Source: Certhia americana (taxonomy: Eukaryota > Chordata > Aves > Passeriformes > Certhiidae). From it: a stretch of DNA of 64,000 bases. This document shows, piece after piece, positions 12,381-25,696 of the stretch. Where the stretch lies: NCBI GenBank assembly GCA_018697195.1, contig CM031878.1:69277085-69341084 (forward strand). Direction: 5' to 3'. The notes beneath the pieces were generated by a model. That model searched no databases. It had not been told where the DNA came from and worked only from the letters and a program-made list of their open reading frames with translations. Made by a program: the position numbers and the translations under genes. The first letter of the stretch is position 1. Each line of letters opens with the position of its first letter.

Positions 12381-14392
12381 CCAAGAGAAGCCACCGTGGT
12401 CCAGGGAATATCCAACACTAAGTTCTTTTTGGTACCAGGATATTGCATTACCAGTTAGGTCATCAGGCATCATGAAGCACTCCAATGAGCTTTAGGTTTC
12501 CTGACATAAAATCAAAATCTTATGGTGCCAAAAGTGCCTAAAACAAGATTCTGAAGCTTCAGGAAAACTTGAGTGAATAGGCATACAGACCTGTGTGAAC
12601 AGAACACAGATCTGACTTACATACAGTTGTATAGGTTGTAGCAGCAGCACAGAAGTCAGATAAAATCAGACCTCGACCAGTTTCATAGAGAGAAAAAGGA
12701 ATAGAAGTAACGTCCTCTTTCACAAAACTGGTCCAAATTAATTCTCAACCTTCTTTTTTATTGGATATATTATATTTCTTCCAGGTTTTCATGTAGATTG
12801 TGTCAAACATACATCATGACTGGAGTGTGGAACTGATATTGCTCTGGTGCTAGCAGCTTTTCAAACTGTTTGAAGGCTGTTTGGCATCTAATCCTGGTTG
12901 TGGTCAGACTAGACATTCCATCCCAGCCATAATGAACAACCTAAGTGAGCACAGGAAGACCCACAGGTGACAATCCCAAGAATGTTTAGGGCAGATATGG
13001 CCAAGAAAAACATTTTGGCACAGGGTTAAAACGTATTGAGGTGAGATATCCCACCTTTGTTCAGAGTAAGGAAGAGTAGAGACTGACTTTTTAAAGCCTG
13101 TGTGGTCTATGTTATTCATTCTTTTTGAGCTGTGTCAGGTTATCCATTGGAGGAGTAATACATCAGATACAGTAAGATTTAAAAAGTACAGATTATTTGT
13201 TTCTGGCATGCACTCAGCACCCTTTCAAAGCACAACATACAAACTGTTTCTGTGCTGGAAGCCCTGGATCACCCAGCAGTATTATTTGTCCTCATGAAAT
13301 GCAAGTGGTAAGCACTTCCTCTGGGCACTTTGATCTTTTGGCTTAGAACAAAAACTTTCAGCAATCCATAAAATGCACTGTAATTCTGGAGCAAGTCAAT
13401 GAATCTTCACACAAAGCAAATATGGACAAAAGAATCAGAAATTTTAATTACATATTTCCTTTCTTTTGTGTATAATTCCATTTTCTTTATGCATAGCTTA
13501 CTGGTGGAAAAGGAACTAAGAGAAGATTCTGAGCAGTAGCAGATATCATAGTTTTTGCTCTTTCTTCTGGGTTTGATGCAAATTTACTGCATGGAACCTT
13601 GCAATCCACAGGTCAGATTAATGCCAAATGAATGATTTTAGCTCCTACAGATGCTGGAAATAACTTCCTTACTATTCTTTGAAGTAGAATTTACCGAAAA
13701 CCCTACTTTAAATAATGAAGAGTTCTCTAATTCTTTTTTTTAATGGTCTCTAAAATTAATCCCAAATTTCAGAATCATGTAGCTCATCTATTCCTAAATC
13801 CTGTCATTTCCATAGGTATTCAAGAAGTTGCTTATTAGATTCTGGAGTGACTTGCATTGAATTCAGAGCTTTAAAATCCTCACCTGTCCAAAAGAATATG
13901 ATTTTTGTAGAAACATGGGGGTTTTTTGAGGTGTGTTGGTAATCAGAGCTTAGAGAAACAGAAAGAGACTAATTGTGATTCAAGAAAAAGATGTCAGCAT
14001 AGCTTTCTTATCCAGGAGAGAAAGGAATTTCTAGCTTCCTTCTTGTTCCTCCCTTCCTGTAAGAAAAAAATTTTGGCAGGACTGTTCCTTGCGTTGCATC
14101 CACTGCAGTTTATTACATCTGACTCTGCATCATCTGGGCCACATTTTCACCAAAGCCTGGCCCCATATGCCAAGGAAATGTTTATACCTGGCCAGCAGCC
14201 AGCTCAACGTCACCATAGCCATGCAGTTCTCTATTCTGTTGGGGTCTTAGTTTAGCTCAAAAATTTTTAAAATGGGGTTTATTTGTAATTTTCTCTCTAA
14301 TTGCTGCCTGACCTCAGCATGTCATCCCAATGAAAAGCTAGTGGAAAAGTTACAATGTGCTGCATGTGTCTGTCTGTCTTGCTGTGTGTCAG
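12381..14392. other. Noncoding span upstream of the first exon candidate
   Basis: Unique-looking AT-rich sequence with no repeat or gene that I recognise. A 109-codon frame at 13926-14255 has no splice signals or domain. Confidence 0.5.
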
Positions 14393-14544
14393 TCTATGCC
14401 CTTAGGACTTTCAGGACCCAATAGCCAATTTCAGGCCAACTTGACAAGAAGAGAAGCAAGTGTTGCAGATGCAGAGTACTTAAAATTTTATGAAGCTGAG
14501 CAGCTGGAAGGAACAATCAAGCGTGACAAATACTACCTCCAAAA
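14393..14544 (+). CDS. Candidate internal coding exon of an unidentified split gene
   Basis: A 152-nt block preceded by a T/G-rich pyrimidine tract ending in tgtgtcAG and followed by the strong donor GTAAGT at 14545-14550. It reads in phase 0 from 14393 for 50 codons and leaves two bases (AA) of a split lysine codon at its 3' end. The peptide is rich in E, K, R, Y and L (for example NLTRREASVADAEYLKFYEA and then GTIKRDKYY), as expected of a helical or coiled segment and unlike random translation of this AT-rich DNA. An alternative acceptor at 14433-14434 (ccaatttcAG) would start the exon at 14435 in the same frame. The frame stays open upstream to an ATG at 14357, but the acceptor makes an internal exon more likely than a start. 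I do not recognise the family and assign no function. Its junction with 14783 preserves the frame. Confidence 0.5.
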
Positions 14545-14782
14545 GTAAGTAGTTGCACATCTTGGGTGTCAGGAAAAAAAAAAAGTCCAAGAAAACACTT
14601 TCCACATGTAATACAGCTGCAAGAAAAGTTCTAGCTGCAGCCTGCATGTGTTATTAGGCTGTGGAAAATCAGCTGAGACTTGCAAGCACAAAGAAAGAAA
14701 AATTTCATCGGAACTGCTTAGAAGATGTTACCTTATTTTGATTTGTTTCAGTTTAATTTTTAATTATTTTTTCCTCCTGTAG

Positions 14783-14795
14783 GTCCCAGGATAAG
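14783..14795 (+). CDS. Candidate 13-nt microexon
   Basis: The run of T/C ending in ttttttcctcctgtAG at 14782 is a strong acceptor, and AAG|GTGAGG at 14793-14801 is a good donor. Between them lie 13 bases. The first base completes the lysine codon left open by the exon ending at 14544, and the next twelve encode S-Q-D-K, so the exon ends in phase 0. That phase matches the exon candidate at 42666, which begins in phase 0. Without the microexon, joining 14544 to 42666 hits a stop after eight codons. If the GTGAGG donor is not used, the frame runs on to a TGA at 14832-14834. A canonical splice pair around so few bases could still be coincidence; agreement of both phases is the main support. Confidence 0.38.
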
Positions 14796-14834
14796 GTGAG
14801 GTATATATGTCCTACAAAGGACTCCAAAGGATGA
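14796..14834 (+). CDS. Possible read-through terminal coding end (alternative to splicing at 14795)
   Basis: If transcription reads past the GTGAGG donor, the frame continues for 12 more codons, V-R-Y-I-C-P-T-K-D-S-K-G, and stops at TGA 14832-14834. An AATAAA lies about 580 bases downstream. This would make a shortened protein isoform ending in an alternative last exon. It is inference from the open frame and signal only; intronic read-through of a dozen codons is expected by chance fairly often. Confidence 0.2.
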   Translation: MRYICPTKDSKG

Positions 14835-15416
14835 ATTCAGCTGATTATTAATGGATCCACATGTCCTGGACAATGCATAGAAAAATTGTATTTTTGATAG
14901 TTTATAGTACTCTTCATGAAACAGGAAAAACGTCTTCCAGTACAAGTTATTTGCAAACCCTCTTTCTAACTGACATCTACTTTTTGATACAACAAATGAA
15001 TGGTTTTAATGCTTATTTTCTCGCCCATCAGCAAAAGGTTAAAAAAATTTGTGCCTGTTTACATTCCTCCCCTACACCTGGTTCTGCTAGAATGCTGGAA
15101 GTAATCTTTGCTTCAGAAATTGTTTTACAGATCCATTGCGAAAAGATGATTATTCAGGAGGGAATAATCAGTTGGGTAAGCAAGTGAGATCAAGAGAAAT
15201 ATTGTGTAGGCTGTGACACTGGCTCTCAGGAATTTAAAAAATGCTTCCACTGTTTTTGAAAGAAAATTAAGCAGATTGAAATGTGGTTTACTGTACAGTC
15301 ATCAGGTTTGGGAAGCTGTAGCAGGGCTGCACCAATTTTTTCTACCAAAGTTACTTTCCCTTTTTCCTTGCTAAAGCTCAGGTGAGAGTGACAGAGCTGA
15401 AAATGTAGTGTAATGT

Positions 15417-15422
15417 AATAAA
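15417..15422 (+). terminator. Possible poly(A) signal AATAAA after the 14.8 kb exon
   Basis: AATAAA followed by a T-rich stretch (cctgtattttattgcc), about 580 bases after the possible stop at 14834. AATAAA is frequent in DNA this AT-rich, so position is the only support for the assignment. Confidence 0.2.
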
Positions 15423-16570
15423 CCTGTATTTTATTGCCAGAATACCTGACAGATTAACTCCTTCCATTTTATCTGTTATGAGGAACATACATTTCTGAAG
15501 CAAATTATTGTCTGACAGTAGGGTTTCCCATTAACAAAGGAAAAGAAAAGTACAGGTTAAAAATCACTCCTCCATCACTCCTGGGCATGGGGAAGAGAAA
15601 GATCAAAAATACAACTACAAGAAGATAAAAGAGTTACTGAAGCTTGGGTTAACATTTTGAAGTAAATGTGCACTCTGTCATTTTGTGGGCAAGTGCTCTT
15701 GTGTGATGCAGTTCTGGAGAAACACTCTGGGATTGGAAACAGACTTCTGTAATCTCTGAGAAGCACAGAGTTATTCCTTGTGCTGCTCGTGGTGAGGGTC
15801 TTTAAAGAGCTACTTTCCAAGTAAAATCATTAAAGCCAGAGAAGCTGAATGCATTAAGGCAATTTGTGGTTAATTTCAAGCAGGATCTCCCCTTAAAGAA
15901 TGTAAAAATAAACAGATCCCACCTGTTGCTAGAGCAGCCAAAAAAGCACAAGCTAGGCAGTGCACTCTAAACCAGCTGAGTAATAACTCCTCAATCACTC
16001 CATCAGCTGACTGGAAAAACAGCATTTCTCTTCCTGGCTGGTGATCTTTGCCCCAAGCAGGTGAAATAGAGGTGGTGGATGTGCTTATCTAACTCCTCTT
16101 GGCTGAACTGTGATGAGGATGAAGCCTAACAAAAGCAAAAAACCAAAAACTACTACTAAAAAATAATAAATTATTCACTTGCTCGCATTCCGTAAGTACT
16201 TTTTTAAGTTTGCTCAATATAAACATTTTTGTGCCAGTGCAGGTTGACAAAACATCTGACAGGGAAAAAAAAAATGGAAAAAGAATTTTTTTTTTTTTTT
16301 TTTAAATGGGGAAAATTAGAGAATGGATACCATCTAGTGGTACCACCACTAAAAGGCTGGGTTTAGTGGCTGCTTGGTTTGCCTTCCTTCTGAGGTCCCA
16401 GTTTTTGGCAGAGCCCTGGGGCTCATTCATATTGGTCACTCCCCTCCTGCATGAATAGTTTTGGAGCTGGCAGCTCTTGAGGAATGTACATGAGGTTGTG
16501 CTAGACCAAACCTTTCAGCCCCCAAACTGCAGTTGCATGTTCCTCTCTCAACTGTTCTCTGGAGGAATTG

Positions 16571-16925
16571 TAGCTTTTTATATTATTATGTGATAATAAT
16601 AAATGGTTTACTTATGTAAATTTATAAGAATTTTATATAATATGTATATTTAACAATATGTATAAATAATTTTATATAATAGATAAAATATAAATGTCAG
16701 GTTTGGAAGGTGGGTTTAGGCTTCGTGTTGAATTTCAATTTGCATTACAATATATATTTTATATATTTAAATTTTCTGTAATATACTTTTTGTGACATAA
16801 TAAACAGTATATTATATATTTATGTAACTCATAGTAATATAAATATTTTTCTTTATATGTTTTATATATATATTTTATATCTAGAATAGTTAAATATATA
16901 CTCTGGTTTAATATACTATGGATTA
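16571..16925. other. Very AT-rich block with alternating TA sequence
   Basis: About 350 bases dominated by TATATA, AATAAT and TTTATA motifs, broken only by a short normal segment (gtcaggtttggaaggtgggttt). Such DNA unwinds easily and resembles matrix-attachment sequence, but no function can be shown here. Confidence 0.6.
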
Positions 16926-19832
16926 AATTATGATAGCTCAGACTTTACTTTTGCTGTGTTGGCTTGATTGGACTGGATTAGAAAGGGATATAGGGTTTTT
17001 TTAACCAGTTAATTTTTACTCTGATATTACACTTTAGTTCCCTGCAATGTGTGAGGTCTCTGAGCTGCTAGAACTCATTAGAATTTTTTTCCATAGACAT
17101 TCTTAATTTTTGTAAGACATAATGTTTTTTTCCATCATCACCAAGAAAATAAGATATACCAGTAATTTTATATTTGTTTGGAAACATCATCCATTCCCAC
17201 GCCACACAAACACTTTCAAAGACACGATTCCAAGTTGATTGAAGGGGTTAATTTTGGAAAACTATTTCTTTTGTTGGAAACCGTGTGTTTTCTCATTTTG
17301 AATGAGTTTTAATATTTTTTTAAAGCCTGAATAAAGGAATTAAATAATTTTTTAGTATGTTAAAATAACTCTTTTGCATACTCTGTTTGTTCTTCTGATT
17401 ACACTACCAAGAAGCACTTTTTTTCCTCCATTTTGACTCTGCTTTTAAGAGCCAGCCTAGAAATCAAAGCTGTTAATCTGTCACCTCTGAAGCACACACA
17501 CATTCCATTCCTGCCTTCCTTGTTCTCTATTTTCCACCCTCAGTCTGGAAAGACACTGCCCCAGAGCAGGAGTTGTGTGTTTTCATATGAGAGGAGTTAA
17601 GAGAGGGATAAGTTCTTGAAGTCAAAATTGAAAAAAATTTTTATGATGCTAAATGAGGATGTTTGGTTCCTGGTTTAGCCTGCAGCTGAGCCTGGATGTG
17701 CCTTCCCATTCATCCAAGCCTGACCCACGTGACCCACATTTCTTGGCCAAACCCTCAAAAGTTTCATTTCTCCAGAAGACCTTTAACAACCCTTTTTACT
17801 ATTAAAACTGTTTTAAGTAACAAGCTTCATGTTACTGCTTAATTAGGAAGTGCCTTTGGTGGGAAAAAAAGTTTTCAAAGGCACTGAAGTGAAAGATTTG
17901 CATTCACCCAAACCTGTTCCTATAGATAATTTTTCCTGATGGCCTCAAGTTTTTCGGACATGGTGAAATTATTATTTTTATCCACATTGCATGCCCCTGA
18001 TGTTTGTGAAAGGTGTGGACCCCTGGGTGCTGATGTTCTTGTCTCAGTCTTAGTAACCTCAGCTGCTTGACATTTGCATCCAGGGTAACTGTGCTTTTAT
18101 TTGGCTGCCTGTCAGACTCAGGTGTTAACACCAACTCTAGTAACAATAATAATGCTATCATTTTCTTTATAATCCTAGTTTTTTTGGCTTCAAGGACTCT
18201 ACTGATGCCTCTGTAGCCCACCATAGAATTTGTATCTATTATCAGATATCAATTTGCAGCAGGGCCTCCTAAACACTGATCTTATGCAGAGAGGATCAAC
18301 AAAAAATCATTTGTTTTGCTGAAAGAATTCACTCTGAGTTCACAAAAATTTCAAGTTTTGGTATTGGCTCCCTCTACCATTTTCAACAGAGTAAGAAGCA
18401 GAGGGGCACTAAGGTACTTCCATGGCAGGATATGCTCTAAATTCTCCAGAAGATGACTCAAGCCTGAAGCACAGCTCAGGGAATAAAATCTTTATAAAAT
18501 TCAGATTTGTCATGGTAGCATTGACAAGCTACAGAGAATAAAAAGCATAACTAATGGAAGATGGGCAAAGCATAAAAGAGAAAGATGAACTTTTTTTAAA
18601 TTGTCAGAATGCATCAGATATTCAGGAGACCACAGGAGAGAAAAATAGACATCATTTGAAGAATTTTTTCACAATCAGTTTGACTCCCTTCTAAAATTGT
18701 TGATATTGAGGATACCTGGGAAGTAGAAATATCAGCTGAGGCAAACTTAGCTTCTGCAGCTATGGATTACTTTGGCAGATACAGAATTTCACCTTGCATG
18801 TGTTTACAAGCAATTATTAACATGAAAGAAGAAGGAAAAAATACTCTAGAAACTTGAAGGCTCTTTTAAAAATACATGACTTTTAGATATTTGGATCCTA
18901 ATTTAATTATGCCAACTGGTTGCACTTATCTAAAAAACAATACATTAGAAATATATTCAATGAAGATTATTTTTTTTATTATTCAAGAAAGCCTTTTATT
19001 TTTCTCAGAAGGAAAAATCCAAAGTTTGGACTATCATTTAGTCCCAAGACTAAAGTGTTGCCAAGAAGTGTCAAAGGTATATCCATACATAACCACTTTG
19101 TTTTATTTTTTTCCTTTATTTTTGCTGAACTTCAGGATCTACACAAACACTACAGTTTGTAAAAGAAATAAACAAAAAATCAATTAAATCAGATTCATTA
19201 GAAGTACTTGACTGTTTCTGTGTACAACAACTGTGAGCAGAAAAGATCTACATTGGATTTATAAATGTTTCATTTGCTTGGTCCAAGGCAGAGCAGAATA
19301 ATTGGTCAATAATTAATATCAACAATTATTATTATTCCTTATCACTATGAAGTTGTAATATATGAAGTTGCTTTTAGAAACAAAAGTAAAAGCACCAATG
19401 TTAAATCTGGCTTCTTGCGTGTACCTTCAAAATCCACTTTCCCTTTTTCCATAGATTTTTGCTATGAAATCACATGCTCTGGGAGATAAGCATTACTAAA
19501 AAGCACACTGAAGTTATTGCAACACTTTTCTTTGCCCTCAGTGGGAATAAATGTCAGATGCCTTCTATTTCCAGAATCTTTGTGTTGGAAGCTCTTAGAA
19601 GTATAATAAAGGTTTATAGGAGGCGGATTGTTTATTCCCTGTGTGTCTTTCTCTCAAGTTCAGCTCTTACTCATTGGATTTGGGTCAAATGTGGCTTCAA
19701 GTTGGCTTTCCAAATACATGCATTTCTTTTCTGCTACTTAATTCTGATGGCATGTACAATTAAAGGTGCTTTTTTTGTTTGTTTGTTTTTTTGTTTTTGA
19801 TAAACAGGAATCTTCATTTCAAGATAATGGTC

Positions 19833-20388
19833 TGTGTGAGAAATGTATGCCCACAGAGCTCCCAAGGCCTAGAGCTGACACAGGCTCAGAGACAGAGATG
19901 GTATACAAAGTATACCCTTGACCTAAGTCCTTGGAGAAGGTTTGGAAGTTTAGAACAGTAGAAGTAAAACTGGCATTTGTAGTTCAAATAGAAAAATGTT
20001 TTAAGCAAGCAGAAATATGCCTCATATAAGCAAATAAATATGTAAAGCAAGATAGTAGAAAATATTAAAGTTTGGTAATCGAGCTTGTTATAGACTTGTT
20101 AAAGTAGAAGGTACAGCAATAAGTTTCCGTAGAGTTGTATGATTGGGTAAAAAGAGATGCATGCAGCAAACACAGCAATTAATGATTGGCTTATGAAGAC
20201 ACTGGAGAACTTTGTGGAAGTAGTTGATTGAATAAGAAATGTATAAAAGCCATTGTAACTAGAATTAAGATGGTTTTCTGGTGTAATGGCACTGAATGTA
20301 ACAACTTCAAGGTCTCACCCTCCCATGAGACTGATTTTGCAATAAATCATCAACATCAGTTAACCCCATCTCATCTGTATCCTGAACA
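19833..20388 (+). mobile_element. Solo LTR-like element, plus strand
   Basis: GTATAAAAGCC at 20241-20251 is a good TATA box, and GCAATAAATCATC (AATAAA 20341-20346) lies 100 bases on. The block ends ...CTGTATCCTGAACA, and an upstream TGTGTGAG marks a plausible start. The spacing of promoter and poly(A) signal fits an LTR of about 555 bases. No primer-binding site or retroviral coding sequence follows it. Both edges are estimates. Confidence 0.45.
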
Positions 20389-21077
20389 GTAAAAAAGCAG
20401 TAAAAATACACTGAGCACAATTTTTTCCCCCGAAATGCAAGCTTGGGAGGTTCTTCTGGAATGTGTTTCATATAAACATCTAATAAGTGCCTTATCAACC
20501 TTTTAAAACTTCCCATACTCTGATGATGCTTACCCTTACAGCATGAGTGGCTGCAAGAAAGCAGCGTGCAGAAAACCTGGTTTATTTCATACTCAGAAGA
20601 TCAACTTTTTCATGACCTTGGAGGAATAAAGACTAATATTTATGCAAAACTGCAATCCAATAAAAAAAGGATTCTTTTTTATGTATCTGCAAAGACAATC
20701 ATGTGAGCATACAGTCTTACCTATAGAACTGCTGAAGACACATGGAAACAGAATATAAAATTCACTGAAATATCCATCAGCTAGATTATTGAACAGTTAT
20801 TTAAGGCAGATAAACAACATTCTTTATGAGCTGACTATTTATATCAAATATCATTTCTAAGAGCCTGTGAAAAGTAGAAAAGTAGCAATACTGAGGCCTC
20901 CCCTCTTCAGTTGTATTGAATATTTGTTCCTTGAAAACAGACTTTTATTAAGGAAAAATACTGAGAATAGAGAGTAATCTATTTTTATTTTGCCAAAGTT
21001 TAGTCGGATAAAGTGGAAATTGAATATGTATTAAAAGTTCAATACTTCTCCTTTAAAACAAATTTAAACAAGACAAC

Positions 21078-21659
21078 TGTCAGAGTCTGAAATTATGAGA
21101 GTTATTTCTTTGCATTTTGGGAGATTTTAGAATCTCTGACAAACAGGGGTTTTTAACCTTTGTTCATGGAAAAAGGACTTTAGGCTCTGGAATGAAGAAG
21201 ATTTTCAAGAGTGTGTATTAAAGAGTAGAATAAGGTGTAGTTTTATCACAGAGTGAGAATTTTAGATATATGGGGGTTTTAGGATGGTAAGCAGGTGAAG
21301 ACAAGATGGAAGAAGCACATGGCTTTTGGATTTCTTCCTTCTTCTTCCCTGACTCCTCTGCAGTGAGGTGGCACATTATAGTTTGCTTAGAATAGAGTTT
21401 AACCTTCTAACATAGATAATAGTTATTGGAGTAGAATTATAAATATTGATTATGTGGATTGTAATATAAATATCCACGCCACCCTGAGGGTAGGGGCATT
21501 TTGCATTTTGTATTTGGAACTGGGGCTTTGGAGGTTGATGCCTTGGACTGACCTGCAATGAAGAACTCTGCAGGTCAGGAACAGAATGTAATGGTAAGAA
21601 ATAATAAACTATGAAGAGAAAACATAAGAAGACGAAAAGCCTTGTGACCAGTTCTTTCA
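21078..21659 (+). mobile_element. Solo LTR, plus strand; same family as the element at 60.7-61.2 kb
   Basis: It starts TGTCAGAGTCTGAAATTATG, has TATAAAT at 21439-21445 and AATAAA at 21603-21608, and ends ...GTTCTTTCA. It aligns along nearly its whole length with the reverse complement of 60692-61242. Shared landmarks include the tract describing tttaacctttgttcatgg, the TATAAAT box, the gaccTGCAATGAA block and the AATAAAC signal. Two independent copies with the same ends fix the boundaries. No target-site duplication is evident. A 94-codon minus-strand frame here is not a gene. Confidence 0.7.
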
Positions 21660-24600
21660 AGATCTCTGGCTGGGGAAAACAAAATTGTACATTCTCAGGT
21701 CAGTGGTAAACAGCTGATCAACAGAAACAAACACAAAAAAAAATGGTTTTTATAATTCCAAGAGACAACAAACACATTAACATAAACTTTTGACCTACTC
21801 TAATTTTCAGTAGAAGATTAGTGTGTGAGTTGACATTGGAGTGAGTATGATGACATAAAACTTAAACAAACACAACAGCTCTATTTAGTGATAAAATATA
21901 CAATGGTATTCAAGTTAAATTATGGAAAAACAGTTTTGCTAAAAATTCACTTTAAGCCATAGCTCTAATTTCCATAAGATAAATTTGCTTCTTGGCACCT
22001 TCTGAAACTAAATTATTCTCTTTTTTTTTCTTAATTTTCAAATTAGTTTTAAAATCACATCTCTCCATTCCATATGAATTTATGGATGATTTAGAAATGT
22101 TAACAAAATAAGCATTTATGATAGAATATTTTACTTTTCACCATGCTTCAAACCATTCCCATTTCCCACTTGAAAGATCCTGAGCTCCTGATATTTTTTT
22201 TGTTGATTCTTTGAATTTTAAATGCAACTTTCAAATTCTATGTTTTCAAATTCTGCTTATGTTTGCTATGCTCAAACACAGCAAATATAAGCAGAAGAGA
22301 ACAGGATGGGCTGTGAAGACTAAAACCTGACCATGATGTTTTCTAAAAGTTTTTGGTTTCCAGGTGAAAACTGGTGGTTTAGCAACTCCCTTTCCACAAC
22401 AGAAGAGGAATATGAGGTGGTGAGTGCAGTGAGTTTTAGCTAGAATGATTGAGCTCTCATGAAGTAAAAGTACAGAAAGTTTTGCCACATCTATTTTCAA
22501 TGTTGCTCACTACTACTGGAATCTTTCGTTTCAGCTGAAGCCCAGCTAACTTTAGAGCAACTTCTGTTGCTCTCAAAAAACAAACAAGGAAAAAAAAAAA
22601 CAAAACCACACACTTTAAAAAAATTCAAGTGAACAGGCATTCAAGGATGTACCTCACAGAGCTGAGCATGTCTAGGTTCCTCAGCTGGCCCAGAGCAGGA
22701 GAGCAGGATCCTTCCTTTCAATGGCAGAGCCTTTGCTCCCCCATTGCCAATCCTGCTCTCCATCCACCCAGGAGATCTGGGAGGAGAGGCTGACCAAAAA
22801 ACTCTTGGGTACTTCAGGCTTCTCTCCATCCCTGCCACCAGTCTGGCAGTGTTGATTAGAGTGGGGAAACACCTTCTCTGACCTTTGATACCACCTCTGA
22901 ACCCAGAGTTCTTTTTCCTGCTACAGCTGGGTGCCATGAGACTGGAGAGAGCTGGAAAGCAGGAAATTGAAGAGAAAGGGTGCGGAAAGAGAAAGGAATG
23001 GAAGGGCCATGCTAGGAGGATACCCCACACAGACTGTGCAGATCAGAGAAATCCTCATAGCAAGACTGATGCATTTCTACTTCTCTCCCTCAGCTGTAAC
23101 GTCTGTGCTGAGCTGCAAACTTTCAAACTCCAAACATGGAAACAATTTCTTAAATCACAGAATTTCATAGCAGTGCTGGAAACAGGTCTTGTCTCAAAGG
23201 CTTCTTTCATTTCAACAACAACCACGTGCAGCTGTTGCTAACCTAACTTTGGTTTTAGTTAGTTCCATTATTTCTCCTTGGGGTAAGGCTGATGGAAGTT
23301 TTGCTCCTGTAGAGCTGACCTAAATTTTTCTGGTTTCTCCCTGAGTGGAAACATAGTGCTACATTAGCATAGCAGTGTAATGCCATATGGCAGCTATTGT
23401 TAATATCTATATTTTTCATTTTTGTGGGTTCACTGAAGGATTCTCTTTTCTGTCATGCCTCCCATGAGGCAATCCTGTACTTTTAGCTTGAACTGCAAGG
23501 TGCTGTGAACCTCCTGGCTTCACAGAAGACGCCTCTTCAACTGGAAAGAAGGGAACGGAAGCCTCAGGAATACAAACAATATGAAGGCAGGGAGAATGGT
23601 GGGAATACAACATAATTTTGAAAATTTCTAAGTATTTGTTCATTTCTGCAGTTGGCAACTCTTAGAACGGTGATGATAAACATGATTTAGATGAATTTCT
23701 TTTTAAATCTTGTGAAGTTTCAAATCTGGAAGCATCTGGAATTCCTTTTTCTGCAAAAGTTAATAAACGTAGAAAAGGATTTTTCCAGTCCTCGAGTAAT
23801 TTGTGACTAAAAAGTATGTTGGAGCTGAAAAACTGCAGAGACATCCTTGTGATCTGCGCAGAATTTCTACACAGAAAATGAAGTGTTACACAAGAATGAA
23901 GTGTTAACATGGCTAAGAATTTAAAGGAAAGATGATTTAGAATTATCAAGGAGTAACAAAACTTTTCTCAAAGCCTGACCCATTCAAGAAAGAAATAAAA
24001 TTTCCCCAAGTGTCATATGAATGAAGGCAGAGAAAAAAAAAATTATCTACAAATACAGAAACCCAAATATTTTTCAGCTGAACTTCTGCATTTCCATAGC
24101 AACATGTTGGATCTTATCAAAACCTGGATATTGTAACATGTTTTATACGTATTTTAAAATGTATTTATTGAGGGAAAGAACATGAACAATCAATCAAACT
24201 AGTAAATGCAATGCTATAGATAAGAAAATTAATTGGCCAAGTTGGTTGGAAAATAAAGATTGTGCAATGTTGAGGTTTTGATTTTTTTTCTCTTAAGATA
24301 CAATATAAAAAATTATTATTTGCTGGTAATCTTCAGCTATATCCATCCTTTGAGATTAATTTGGCTGTGCTCATCTACACTAGATCTAGACTAGATCGGT
24401 TTCAAAATCTCAGAGCATCTTGCCCAATCCCAGACAAAACCAGGACCAAGATTATATTCCACATACATAATATTTCACCTTGACAAGTGTTTGGCAGGAA
24501 AACAGCCAGGCCATTCATGGCAATTAGGCAGCAAGTACTATTATTCATGATCCTAGGATGCTGACAGATTTTCTCCACAGAGGCTGAAGAATTTCCAACC

Positions 24601-25696
24601 TGATCCAAGTGTGGTGATTTTTAAAAGTTTCATAAGGATGGAAATGAGTCATGAGGTTCAGCCATAAAACCTTCTGGTTTGCAGTGGTCAGCAGCAGGTG
24701 CCAAGAGAAGAACATAGAGCAGAAGGAGCATGGGGTGAACATCCCAAAACAGCTGGGCTGTAAAATTGGAGTTTGGGGATGGCCCTAATCCTTTTTTTCT
24801 GTGTTCAACAGTCCTTGAAATATTTTTTTCTATTAATTTAAGGACTCTCCTTTTGAACCTGTGGTCACTGCAAGTGTACTGCAGCAAGAGGATTCACAGA
24901 TTAACAGTATGTGTTGAGCAGCTTTTCCCTGTTTTGGAGGAAAAAAGTAATTTAATTTCATTTGATGTCCTCTAGTTTGACATAAAAAGGAACTGGAGCC
25001 ACTGAATGGATTTTATGTCTGTCATGTACCATACAGCCTCCTTCATCATTTTTTCAGTTGGGGACATTCTGGGGGACAGATTTGCCGCTTTTAAGGCAGA
25101 AAAGACTGCCTCCACAACTTATAAAACCCTCTTCCATCCCCTCATATCCTGCTAATTTCTTCACTCTGTGCTTATAAACATACTATTTCTTTCTTAATCA
25201 TAATGATTTCAAGGAAGATATATTCTGAAAAAGTGATCTTCGCCCATCCCCTCATATTCCACTACTGCCAGTACAGCACAGACAGGCTTTGCAGGAATTG
25301 TTGGAAACTTTTTACCCATCAGAGGCTGTGCGGGTAGTCTAGTAACTCTTGGACAATGTGTGAATAGAAAATAGACCAGATTTTGAGAGTTCTGGAGTCT
25401 TTCTGTCATTTTCTGCAGGAGAAATCAACTGTCATTAGCAGGGCTGTGTGCACAGGTCACAATGGTGACAGAAGGCAGGCAGTAGGCAAGGCAGGTAACA
25501 TGAATTCAAAAATCACTTGTGAGACCAGATTCTAGACTTAACCTTTAGATGTCCCTCTTCCCAGATAGAGTTTGTAGCTCTGAGTTAGGCTGACATCACA
25601 TTTTGTAACCTTATTGTAAAGAAATCTGAGTGACCAAGAGAATCTGACTACTAAGTTGAAAAGCTGCTGAAATGGGAAAGAAGCGAGGTTTGAGAT
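21660..25696. other. Noncoding span between two LTRs
   Basis: No gene or known repeat recognised. Frames of 118-129 codons at 22641-23241 lie in slightly more GC-rich DNA and overlap on opposite strands, which argues against coding. Confidence 0.5.

Larger units (their letters stand above)
14835..19832. other. Noncoding span, probable intron
   Basis: Holds the AT-rich block at 16571-16925 and a T tract at 16287-16303. Otherwise nothing is recognised. It would be part of the 27.9-kb intron in the proposed gene. Confidence 0.5.

Noticed and set aside
21376..21660. 94-codon minus-strand frame similar to a plus-strand frame at 60722-60940
   Set aside because: The similarity comes from the two LTR copies. 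No retroviral or host domain.
22641..23241. Frames of 118 and 129 codons on opposite strands
   Set aside because: They overlap each other in a GC-richer patch; no motif, splice sites or protein-like pattern.
24380..24398. Palindromic CTAGATCTAG with a nearby partial repeat
   Set aside because: Too short to distinguish from chance.
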